Assembly (NCBI GenBank): GCA_964036315.1
Contig: OZ038479.1
Location: 57,886,246 to 57,950,245, forward strand
Source of the DNA: Acanthosepion esculentum
Taxonomy: Eukaryota > Mollusca > Cephalopoda > Sepiida > Sepiidae
DNA length: 64,000 nucleotides
Reading direction: 5' to 3'
A program made the position numbers and the translations under genes. This document shows, piece after piece, positions 54,290 through 64,000 of the stretch. The notes below the pieces were generated by a model, which ran no database searches, was not told the DNA's origin, and saw only the letters and a list, made by a program, of their open reading frames with translations. How positions within the stretch are numbered: position 1 is the first letter of the stretch; the number at the start of each line of letters is the position of its first letter.

Positions 54290-55879
54290 TCAGTCAGAGA
54301 ATATGACACGTACTAGCCAGAAGGAAAGTAAAGTATTTGTTTAAGACAATTCTCTTAAAACACAACCTATTATTTCTCAACCAGTCAACCATGGTTTTGG
54401 AGAAAACGTTTTTAATACATTTTTTGCATAAAAAATATTTTTAAAATATTATCGTATTGCAGATTGTAATAAGCTTTCAAATTTATTATCTGTAAAAATA
54501 GATCTTTTTAATAACAGCATTTCCAAAAAGACATGGATTCAAACTTAATTTTAAAATATTTAACAACTTTATCACATTTTGTATTTAAAATTGAAAAAAG
54601 AAAACAATTCTTGTAAAAATTCATTTTTCGTCGGAAAAATGCTTTGGCTCAAGACAATAGTGTACTTATATATTATTCATAAAAGCCATTAAAAGTGTCC
54701 TTATAATATTCATAAAAGCTATTAAAAGCTTAATAGTGTCCTTATTATATAATCATAAAAACCATTAAAAACTTTTCTAATTAAACATTCCCAGTTTGTA
54801 AGTATGGTAGTCTATACATGACATTTATTAAAATGTTACATGTTTTAAGAATTGTTCTCCATTTACTGAATTTTTTTTGCATATTATTTAGGGTATTGAA
54901 TTAAAATAATAAAAGTGTAAACAATTATGTAATTAATAATAAAATTTAAAGTACTATAAAAATGTAATAAATAAAATAGCTTTCACACCCATCATGGGTG
55001 TGAAAGCTATTTTAATATTAAAATGAAAAATAAGATATTAAAAATATATAAATTAATAATGAATAAAATACCATAACATTTCATAAATTATTGAGTTACC
55101 GCTATCATTGTATTTCATTAATATCTTAGTTATTAAATTTTTAAATTACTTTTAGAAAATTTTATAGTATTTTAGTTTTTATTAATTTTTTCAGAAGGCA
55201 TCTTCAAACACATGGCTATAAAGCATAAGTAGCTAAAATTCAATAAAATATTACATAATTATTGAAAATATTGTTATTTTTTAAAAATTAGGTAGTTAAA
55301 AACCAAAAACAAAGAATTCACTTAGATTTCGTAAATTTATGTCAATTCTGGTCGACCATACTTACCTGTCAACACATCAGGCAGTCAATACATCAATCAA
55401 CACATGAGAAAAACAAGACCCTGTGGTTAAGAAAGGCTTGTACACTACATTTTATGCTATAAGTAATATTTGTTTCAAATCAGATAAATTTAACTTTAAA
55501 TTTGCTAATTTTCCTCCAATGTCACAAATATATATTTTATTTTCGGAAGATTTTTAAAACTGAGAATTTTTATGTACAAATGTGTCAAAAAAGGCCGATT
55601 GTAATTGATTTCTGAAAGCAACCAAAATGTGATTACAATCAATAAAATTTCTATTTGACATACATCAGAGTGTTTTGCTTACTTGAAATAGTAAAATTAA
55701 TCATTAACTTTCAATTTAAGCTAAAAAGAAAGCTTCAATAATGTTTGTTCATTTTTAAAAATTCATTTTGAACCTTAAGTATTGGAAATTTAGTGGGGGC
55801 CCTTATAGTTATATCAAGTGAAAACTATATTTACTAATTGTTGGTACCTCCACTAATTTTTGATACATATGATTTACTT
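54290..55879. repeat. Foldback-family repeats around a perfect hairpin
   Basis: 54380-54800 is a plus-strand family copy (CATTTTTCGTCGG, GTGTACTTATATATTATTCA, repeated two to three times as TATTATATAATCATAAAA-like steps). 55070-55500 is the inverted counterpart of 27900-28240. No gene. Confidence 0.55.
54972..55014. repeat. Perfect 21-bp inverted repeat with 1-base loop
   Basis: Arms 54972-54992 and 54994-55014 pair completely around a single C (AAAATAGCTTTCACACCCAT and its complement). It is an outlier in perfection among diverged repeats and sits at the centre of A+T-rich, roughly symmetric sequence. Confidence 0.9.
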
Positions 55880-57225
55880 TAAAATTAATTTTTATAAATG
55901 GAAAAGCTTTTATTTTAGTTTTAATTGAAAGCTAAAGGATTAAATTTACTTTTTCCAGTAAACAAAATTATCTGGTGTATTTTAAACAGATGTCTTTTTC
56001 TAAAATAGTTGATTAGCTCCCCTTTTAGTTGTCTTTCATCGCAATGTAATATAAAATATACTTTTCTGAAAAATTTTTGAGGAATATTTGCTGATGTAAA
56101 GTATAATTATTAATCTGATTTGAAAAGAATATTATTTACTCTAAGTTTAAAATAACACAGAAATGTATCTTTAAAACAAAACAGTAGCTGTTTAACTGAC
56201 ATTGCTCTATTTTATGTAATTAACAAGGCATTGACAGTTGATGACAATGATTGTTGTTCTATGGAGAATTTATCTGTAAAATATAATTTAAGAAACTGAT
56301 GTGATAGTCTTTTTTTATATGATTTTTTAAGTAGTAGGTAATTTTAAAATATTGGAAAATATTATCTGTAATCTAATTTTAGGAATGTTAACTTTAAATT
56401 TATCTATAGTCATTGCTCTTATTTTGTGATAAGGTTGTGTATGGTCAACAATACTTTTTTAAAAAATGGGTGTCATGTAACATTTTATATGCATAAAAAA
56501 TAAAAAATTATTTTAAAAATCTTGGTGCAAAATGATTTGTATTAAGCCTTTCAATTTTTCCATTAGTTAATATAGTTTTTACTTAATAACAATATCACCT
56601 AATGACATTAAGCTAATGTAGAATTTTAAGATTTTTAAAAACTTATTAAAATTTAAAAAATTCTTGTAAAAATTTATTATTCATCAAAAAAATTATTTCT
56701 TAAGACAATAGTGTCCTTAATAAATCATATTTATAAAAGCAATTGAAAGTTTTTCCAATTAAAGAATGTCAGTTTTATTGCATTTTTTATTTTATAATTT
56801 GGAGCAGATTTTTGGGAAATAAGTAGCAGTCTGAAAAAAAAATTAATGATTTACATTCTCCAAGGAGTCTTGCTTTTAACTAATAAAACAAATTTTGGGA
56901 TGAAAAATTTAATGAAAAATTAACTAAAAGTCCTGAAAGTTTCATCAAAATCTGACAATTTTTTTGATTTTTGCAAAAATTTCCAAATCACTGTTTTTCA
57001 GCTGTAAAAATGATGCTAAATCATTTATCATAGATATTATGTTGACCATTGATGTAAAAAAACAAGATTTCTAACCAAAACTTCAAAGGTGATAGAAAGG
57101 ATTCAAAAATTTAAATTTCAAAATAATCAAAAACTACTTTGGTCTTTCCACCTAATAATAACAAACATTTTGACAAAACTTTGTTTTTATTAAGTTTGGG
57201 GCCTTTTTTCATCATGCTATGCTTC
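55880..57225 (+). repeat. Foldback-family repeat, longest single copy
   Basis: About 1.35 kb from TTTATTTTAGTTTTAATTGA to CCTTTTTTCATCATGCTATG. Includes all diagnostic blocks: AGTTGATTAGCTCC, TTAATCTGATTTGAAAAGAA, TTGCTCTTATTTTGTGATAA, TTATTCATCAAAAAAATTAT, GTCCTTAATAAATCATATTT, AAGTCCTGAAAGTTTCATCA. Useful as a reference copy. No coding capacity. Confidence 0.6.
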
Positions 57226-58540
57226 TAACATAAAACACCCTGCCTGTTGCAGCTATGTCCTGTCTCTCCTGTGGTTCTGGCCGAAAAGTAAACCACCCAA
57301 TCTTCCCCTGGTGAATTGAAGGAACCACCACTATTCACCATGTTGTGAATTCTTGATCCGAATAGCAGTGTATCGGTCACCCCAGAAAGGTCTGGTGGGA
57401 AGGGGAGGAAATGGCTGGGTATTACGCTGAAAGGAAATCACTATTCATGCAGAAAAAGTTCTTGTCGTAGCTGCAAAGACATGAAAAAGAAAAAATAAGC
57501 AACTCTTTCGGTTCCTGTACAAAGAGCCTTTTAAGGCCACTGTTTTTATGTCACTACCGAAGAATTTACACGAGTACAAAATGTCATAACGAGGTTCACT
57601 CACTTGGGGTCAGAAGTGACAGAGAGAGAGTAGGAAAAATTGTGCCTAAATAGTTTCAGCTGATCTAAGGGAAGTAATTCAGGGATCTTCGTCGGAGCGT
57701 GTAATTATAGCAGTTTGCTTTCTAAGCTTTGTTGGCAAAATTAACTGGTTTCCTTCAAGGTCTATTTCTACTTCTGGGTTCAGATCAGACCTTTTTGGTA
57801 CATGACAACCAACCAACCAGATCAGCAAATTCCAACAAGCTGTCTCTTCTGCATTCTAAGAGCCACTCTGTTCTCTTCCCGGTTCTCCGATCTGATGTGG
57901 TCTCTGATCCCCACTGTCTAACTCAACCGTGCAGGCCATTTATAGAGAGAGAGGCAGAGCTAAATAACTTCTAGGCACCGCCCATGAATTTTAATATGCA
58001 TGTCGCCTTGACCACCATTCCAGTTTTTCTGTTCTCCGAAACTCCGCAGGAAACCACTTCTCAAATGGTACTAAAACTGAATTCGGGCTCCCTGCCAGGT
58101 TTTCCGTAGACATCATCCACTTGAGTTTTGCCAAAACCACTTATCCCGTCTGGTTGAAGTCCGTGTGTTAGACCACCCAAAAGGCCAATTCACCATTTAT
58201 CATAAACTTTACTTTAACGAACCTGTCTCTTTATCACTCTGGAATTATTACATTTAATTAACTAATAACTCAACACCAGAAACAATTATTAAGAAAAAAA
58301 AAACAACTTATTTCTGGAATTACTCCGGAACCCCTTCTACCCAAGTAATTAGCACCTTCATCCTAATTCTTTAGCACTGTTGATTACTAAATCCACCTGG
58401 GGGGGATATATATATACTACATATACACTTTAATTGATGCTGTCACACATCAAGAAGTTCTGTATGAACACCATCATTCTCATGTCAGCTGTGTGAAATA
58501 GAAAATTATATCATGTATGAGGTGACAAGACTTTCGGACC
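57226..58540. other. Unclassified insert between foldback arms, richer in G+C
   Basis: Begins after CATCATGCTATG with TAAAACACCCTGCC. Contains GGTGAATTGAAGGAACCACC, an 81-codon frame at 57729-57974 and a G run (GGGGGGATATATATA) at 58400. No domain, LTR pair or tRNA-like box was identified. It resembles in composition the insert at 5092-8672 but I could not align them. Confidence 0.35.
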
Positions 58541-59019
58541 ACACTGTACGTTTGACCCTTTATGATATTATCAGAAAATAAGAGTGATATAGGTTCTAAA
58601 AGACTGAAATTAATACAGAATTCTAAAAGATTTAAAACTTAATAAATTTTCCGAATTGAAATTTAAAAACAAAATGAAAACAGTACTTGTAAAAATTCAT
58701 TATTCATCAAAAAAAAATTTCTTAAGGTAATAGCATCTATAATGTCTTATTCTTAAAAGTAATTAAAAGTTTTTTTAATTAAATACTGTCATAGTTTATT
58801 GCCTTTTATTTTATTGGCAGACTGAGCAAATTTTCCATAAATGGTGTTTTTGTTTGACAAAAACAAAATGATTTAAATTCTCCAAATTGTTTTGGTGTTG
58901 AAAAACACTAATTTGGAAATTCTTCTAAAAATCAAATAGTTGTTAGATTTTGATGAAACTTTCAGGACCTATTCACAAATGAAGTAAATTATTTTAGAAC
59001 TATTTTTTATACATTTTTG

Positions 59020-59067
<48 letters not shown>

Positions 59068-59985
59068 TTATGACATTTCTAGAAATGAACTAAAACAGAA
59101 CCCTAAGTTACAGAAAATCTGCTTCAAATCCTAAAATAAAAATGCAATAAAACTAAGACATTATTTAATTAGAAAACCTTTTAATTACTTTTATGAACAG
59201 GACATATTATGGACACTATTGTTTTAAGAAAAAAAAATTTTGTTGCATAATGAATTTTTACAAGAATTTTTTTTCATTTTTTTTAAAAATTGTAATTAGA
59301 ATATTTTTTTTAAGTTTTAAATATTTTTAAATTTCTGTAAATTAACCAGTTATGTGATATTGTTAATATGTAAAAAAAAAAGCTATATTTACTCATCATA
59401 AATGCAAAAGCTAATTACAATTCAGTCTCCCAATATTTTAAATAAAATTTAGAATTTTTTTGTTTGCTGATATTTGTAAATACAAGTGTCTGTAAACCTA
59501 CATTTTCAAAAAATAAGAGTCATACTGTAGAAAATTTAAAGCCATAGTACCTAACATTAGATTATGGAGAATATTTTTTTACAAATTTTTAATATTACTG
59601 GTAGTTAAAAATTATATTACAAAGACATGCATGTTATATTCCTCAAATAATTTTTACAGATATGTCCATTGTAGAAAAAAATGAGATAACCTTTGATTTG
59701 TCAATACCTTAACAAACACCTATGCCCATGTTAAAAAATACATTACTGTGATACTTTAAACTAATAGTATCTAATATTTCTTTCAAATCAAATTAATTGA
59801 AATTTAAATCTGCTAACATTCCTCAAATAAAGTTTCAGAAAATTATATTTTATTTCTGAAACATTTTAATAGAATTACATTCTGATGAACAATGGCTAAA
59901 AATGGCACTAAAATCAGCAATTTTTCACAATTTCAATCCAAGAACTCCTTCCTGTAAATTTGAATTAGTTTTGAAGTACAGAAAA
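58541..59985. repeat. Head-to-head foldback-family copies with central AC microsatellite
   Basis: 58541-58880 is a plus copy and 58880-59560 a minus copy, meeting at GATTTAAATTCTCCAAATTG/TTTTGG. A further partial copy runs to about 59985 (TTTCAAATCAAATTAATTGA, AATAAAGTTTCAGAAAATTA). Confidence 0.6.
59023..59064. repeat. (AC)21 microsatellite
   Basis: 42 bases of uninterrupted AC within the minus foldback arm; likely polymorphic. Confidence 0.95.
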
Positions 59986-61780
59986 TTATTTTTGCTTTTT
60001 ATCTTTATTTGAAAGGTAGTAGCCTCCAAAGAAAAGCAATATTTAAGTTTCAAAATGAAAAATCTTTCTTGAACTTGTTGTTGATGGCTGCAAAGACCAC
60101 ACTGAGATGCATATTGCCATCCACAGGTTGGACAATGAATGTGTTCCACACATCAGAGATAAAAATAATTAAGGCAATGATTGACTTTTGAAGCCCCATA
60201 TTTGAATATTTTTCCTGGAAGACAAGCAGAGCCAACAGCTTTATTGTTCTTAAGATGCTTTGTGGCATTACTCAACTCAAAGGTTGGCTTCATTTCAAAG
60301 TCATGCATTAAGGGTATGTTGGCAAAAAATCAGCAAGCATGGGTTAACATGGTTGAGAAAATCATTTAAGTGTTCTACCCATCTGCTTAATATTCCTTGG
60401 TCATCTTTGATGATAATGCTACCATCTGTAGAGCATAGGAGAGCAACAGATCTATGAATTAGACCATACACTGTGTTGATGCTGTCGTAGATTTACTGAC
60501 GCTCATTTGCATCAGCATAGCTTTGCATTTCTGCAGCTTTGTTGCACCGCCAGTCCTTTTACATGCAACATGGAGAAGCATTATTTTGCTTTGCTTGAAC
60601 AGCATTTGCCAAGTGAGGCATTGTGCGCTGTATTCTTTAGGGCAAGCAGATCCAAATTTTCAAACTGGTTTTTATGACAGCAATGAGCTGTGCCAAAAAC
60701 AGACTTGGTGACAGTGTTTAAGGAAGGGGAGACATAATCTCATTCTCCAGTCGACTTGGCACCTGTTGGTGCACTCAATCTCCTACGAGGAGGTTCTACA
60801 TCAGTAGCACTAGTGAGAGCTGCTTCAACCTGGAAAACACTGGATGGATTTTGAAAGGAGTATGGTTTAACTGCTTCTTTGCCCCTTGTTTCCTAATTCT
60901 GGTGCTTGATCTGAAGTTGCATCGCACAACGAATAAGTCGATGGTCTGTATTGTACTCGGCTCCATGTAAAGGATGGGTAATATGAATGTCTTATAGGTT
61001 CAAACATGGGGTTATCACAAAGTCAGAGATGCCAGTGATTGGAGTGAGGATGCATCCATGAGGTTTTGTTTTGATTAGGCAGGTGAAACTAAGATTTGCT
61101 GATAGTAAAATTATGGGTTGTACAAAGTCTCAAAAGTTGCAGTACATTTTCGTTGATTTTACCAATACCATGTTTATGGATTATCTCCTTCCAAACAATG
61201 TAATCTCTTTCCACTCTAGCGTTAATGTCTCCAAAATGAATGATTTTATCATTATGTGGAACAGCTTGAAGAATGCAATCAAGTCTCATAAAAAAGTGTC
61301 CTTAGCCTCAACATTGGCTGTAAGAGTTGGAACATAAGTTCTTAGGGTGGTGTACTACTTAGAAGCAAGAGGTATGTGAAAAGTCACAAGTTGTTCATTT
61401 ATCCCAGTGTGAGTTGCCTGAGGAGAGCTGCTTTGATGGCAAATCTAACACCATAGATGTATGCAGTATCTACATTAGCCCTTTGCTAACTTCAATTAGT
61501 GGATCTTCACCAGCAAATTTGGTTTCACTAAGAGCAGGTTTTGTGATGTCAATGAACACTCATTGCCACTTTTGTAATGCTTGTTGTAGTAGAGACTTTG
61601 TAATCACAGATACAACTATAGTAATACCATTGAACAATACTGGTGTCAGGTGCCTTCACACTCACACTAATAGTACTTGCTCGAATAGTAATCCATATAG
61701 TGATTACTTAGACGCCACACTAATTCCCATATATACATTTCCTTTACCATCATGTGATCTACTTATTTAAAAATGGGATC
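59986..61780 (-). pseudogene. Non-LTR retrotransposon (LINE) with APE endonuclease, inactivated
   Basis: On the minus strand, in order: IDITKPALSETKFAGEDPLI (endonuclease Glu region, about 61520), LRTYVPTLTANVEA, KIIHFGDINARVERD with WKEIIHKHGIGKINENVLQL (the GDFNARVG box, 61089-61289), SWMHPHSNHWHL, and a decayed RT part ending with VDGNMHLSVVFAA (about 60090). The order endonuclease then RT is that of APE-type LINEs; the clade (RTE- or CR1-like) is unresolved. Many frame changes and stops; the catalytic RT box was not found, and both ends are missing. Confidence 0.75.
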
Positions 61781-62744
61781 ACCTTCATTTGCTCTCTGGT
61801 GATCTATGTTCAAACTGCAGTGTTGGCAGTGACACTTTATTATTCGTATATAACAGCAGGAATGTCAATATTATACCAGGCAATCTTAACTGATATGAGA
61901 CAGCAATTAGAAGAAGAGTTGCTGTCCTGAAAAATTCAAATGTTCCATGTGCCTAGTCTTAGTGTGGTTACAGTTCTACAGTAAACACTTATTAAATTGA
62001 GATTTGAATTTAATAATAATATCACTTGACCACTAGAAATGAATACAAAATTTTAAAAGATTTAAAAGTTTAGGAATTATTCCAATTAAAATTTAAAATA
62101 AATGAAAAAATTAATTATTAAAAATATACTATAATATAGATAAAAATAGATAAAAGCAGTTAATAAAATTGTTAAATAATAATTGTAATTTCTGTACAAA
62201 TTTCTGACATGAGTTACACTATGTACATGTGTGCTATTTTCCTAATCATTGCTGCTGTTATTGCAACAGCAAAGACGAGGGCAGTAATCCAAATGTAAAT
62301 AATAACTGTAATGTGTAAAAGAATCTTTTTCTCCTTTTTATACTTCTTTATTAAGAGTAAGAAATTAAAAATTATTTATATTAAATTTCCTAACATTTAA
62401 ATATTCATAGTCTTTGTTTTTTCTTACTCTAAGAAAACAATTTTGTTGATTGTTAAGTTTGGTTTGATATATTTAATTGGTTTTACTAGTATGAAACTTT
62501 GATAGTAAGTGTAGGTGGTTGTAAGACAAGTATTATTTGATAGTTGAACATGTTGACATGTAAGGACATACAAAGTAACTTGATTAGCAGGAAACGGGTT
62601 CATATCTTTTACAACATGATTAGTGCAAAGTGAACAAAGCAGACTTGGTTAAATTTGAGCTCTTCATACCGCCACATACTTTCCACAGTGAAAAATAATG
62701 CCACATTTAGATAAAGGCTCTAGACACCTTCAAAAATCTATGAC
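61781..62744. other. A+T-rich interval with a Penelope tail scrap
   Basis: 62268-62330 (GCAACAGCAAAGACGAGGGC, AATCCAAATGTAAATAATAA) resembles the 3' part of the Penelope terminal repeat. Otherwise nothing recognised. Confidence 0.4.
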
Positions 62745-62995
62745 AGTATCAAAAATATTATACACGTTGATGCATCGATCATAAATGTTGAAAATGCTTG
62801 GCTTCAGCCAGCCGAACCAGAAGGTAAATACAGCACTGCCATCAGCACAATCACACTTAACATGATTTATTATAGGATTAAAAAATATTATACACCTTGA
62901 CTGGAGTCAATCATAAATGTTAGGCCTCAGCCAGCCAAACCAGAAGGTAAATCCAGCTCTGCTATTGGCACAATCACACCTGACATGATTTACAA
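62745..62995. repeat. Two-copy tandem repeat, about 125 bp
   Basis: 62748-62868 and 62880-62993 share AAAAATATTATACAC.TTGA, ATCATAAATGTT, GCCAGCC.AACCAGAAGGTA, GCACAATCACAC and CATGATTTA. The second copy lacks a few bases after ATGTT. Function unknown. Confidence 0.7.
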
Positions 62996-63089
62996 TTTAA
63001 TTTTAAAAACACTTTTATGATGAGTTTCTTTTGTTAAAATATCAATAGCCTTAATATATTGCTAATTGTATCCATTAAAATAGGAACTG

Positions 63090-63200
63090 ATTTTTGTCTA
63101 TATTTCTTCATCTTTGTTGCAATATTCACAATGTTTTGGCCATTGTATGCTACAGCCTTCTTCAGGTAATTGGAATTTCAAACCCTTTAAATTCTATTCC
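63090..63200 (-). mobile_element. Penelope-like terminal-repeat fragment with near-intact hammerhead core
   Basis: Minus strand: AAATTCCAATTACCTGAAGA, AGGCTGTAGCATACAATGGC, then CAAAACATTGTGAATATTGC. CTGAAGA and a GGC/GCC helix II are kept; the GAAA box reads AAAA. UUAC before and GUGA after the core can pair as helix I. The core lies at about 63127-63170. Confidence 0.6.
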
Positions 63201-63440
63201 TGGCTACAGTAGAGGTGAAAAAAACATTGTAGCATTGAGTTAAAGGGGAAATAACTGATACTGAGATATCCAGAATAGGCAGGCACATAACGAGACCAAT
63301 CTACCCCGGTGGACGAAATAAATAAACAGTTCAGTTTGAAATTCAAATCACCTGAAGAATGCTGGAGTAACATCATGAATATGGCAACAAAGATGAGGTC
63401 AAAACCCCAAACAATTTAAATAGTGTAAATAATGAACTGT
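63201..63440 (+). mobile_element. Penelope-like terminal-repeat fragment, opposite orientation
   Basis: Starts GTAGAGGTGAAAAAAACATT and continues GAGTTAAAGG, AACTGATACTGAGATATCC, CTACCCCGGTGGACGAAATA, CACCTGAAGAATGCTGGAGT then CATCATGAATATGGCAACAA. It mirrors the minus-strand fragments at 200-430 and 48186-48375. The hammerhead region has lost its loop and GAAA box. It forms a head-to-head pair with 63090-63200. Confidence 0.65.
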
Positions 63441-63479
63441 TTTCATGTGTTATTCACTCTGTTAAAATACATCTTATTT

Positions 63480-64000
63480 TTTCTTTCCAGATGTTTTGGC
63501 TGAAAAGAAAATTGTGATATCCATAAAAACTGTTCTTATTGAGAATTTAAATGAAAGAAAACAAGATATTTGACTTGACCATCAAGAACAGAGAAATATA
63601 TCCTGTAACCACCATGAAAAAGTTGTGTATCTCTATTTCGAAAAGCATCACATAAACAAGAAATCATGTACTTTGAAATGTGTCATTTGTCTTTCCTGTA
63701 GAATTTTAGTGTTACATATGAGTAAAAGTTAGAAAGAAGCAATGTTTCTGTGAAATCTTCTAATCTTAATCATAATTTAGATTTAATGTGCCATATGAAA
63801 AATCACACTAGAAAAAAATGTTCTTATGAATTTGGTGATGCTGCATTTTCAAGGAAGTAACATTTCAAGCACCATATGTAAAGACACACTGGAGAGAAAT
63901 CACATTATTGTGAAGTTTGTGGATCTGCATTCTTGCAGGTGTCACATTTGGAGTTTCATATATGAACACATAGGAGAGAGAAACCATATTCTGAATTTTG
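63480..64000 (+). pseudogene. Third zinc-finger paralog (ZNF-C), broken and cut by window edge
   Basis: Upstream part (63480-63760) keeps both acceptor tracts and the TTTAAATGAA..AAGAACAGAGAAATATATCC order of ZNF-A/B. From about 63786 the finger frame reads [45 protein letters not shown]. Stops at 63858-63860, 63879-63881 and 63963-63965 interrupt it. Only about two finger units are visible before the window ends, so the rest may continue to the right; as seen it is a pseudogene. Confidence 0.75.

Noticed and set aside
59023..59064. AC run as a functional Z-DNA element
   Set aside because: No context supports more than an ordinary microsatellite.
61414..61770. 118-codon plus-strand frame as a gene
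   Set aside because: The minus strand of the same interval encodes the LINE endonuclease remnant.

Overview
The window looks like a piece of a large, A+T-rich, repeat-laden genome of an invertebrate animal. The evidence is two C2H2 zinc-finger arrays with the animal TGEKPY linker, AATAAA polyadenylation signals, conserved splice-acceptor tracts, and a typical animal transposon fauna: Penelope-like elements (PLE), Tc1, hAT, Gypsy, an APE-type LINE, foldback repeats and a MITE. Nothing bacterial was seen. The phylum cannot be fixed from the sequence; arthropods (for example chelicerates) or molluscs would fit.

Host genes. The only convincing host genes are members of one zinc-finger family: ZNF-A (2036-3133, +), ZNF-B (33803-34969, +) and a broken third copy, ZNF-C, cut by the right edge (about 63780-64000, +). 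They lie about 30-32 kb apart in the same orientation. Their upstream regions share two acceptor-like AGs. The downstream flanks of A and B align over several kb, so the locus grew by tandem segmental duplication. Later insertions differ between the copies and leave readable empty sites: a Tc1 element at 9111-10651 and a 3.6-kb insert at about 5092-8672 are both absent from the second unit.

Layout. 0-1 kb: remnant of a PLE (GIY-YIG endonuclease, terminal repeat with a hammerhead-like remnant, and a tRNA-like A/B-box segment). 2-5 kb: ZNF-A and 3' flank. 5-8.7 kb: unclassified insert. 9.1-10.7 kb: Tc1 with long IR/DR ends. 12.2-14.3 kb: small LTR element without an ORF, carrying a MITE. 14.4-16.5 kb: PLE with tandem terminal repeats holding two hammerhead cores, then a broken RT. 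17.6-19.9 kb: dead hAT (TTF/DUF4371) element. 20.6-23.5 kb: Tc1 fragment and a deleted Gypsy RNase H fragment between short direct repeats. 23.5-31.5 kb: A+T-rich foldback-like repeats. 33.8-39.2 kb: ZNF-B and duplicated flank. 39.3-40.3 kb: second PLE. 41-42.4 kb: foldback repeat. 43.2-44.4 kb: LTR plus gag of a second Gypsy lineage. 45-49 kb: repeat block and foldback element. 49.32-54.28 kb: nearly complete Gypsy element (minus strand) with two LTRs, PBS, PPT, gag, protease, RT, RNase H and integrase, and an unusual 3' end. 54-60 kb: foldback repeats. 60-61.8 kb: dead LINE. 63-64 kb: PLE ends and ZNF-C.

Function. Only the zinc-finger genes look under coding constraint; everything else is mobile DNA in various stages of decay. 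The most notable signals are hammerhead-type ribozyme cores in the PLE terminal repeats and related dispersed fragments, the Gypsy 3' end carrying a PBS-like copy plus a repeated LTR tip before the target duplication, and the IR/DR architecture of the Tc1 element with its intact empty site in the paralogous unit. Boundaries given as round numbers are by-eye estimates.
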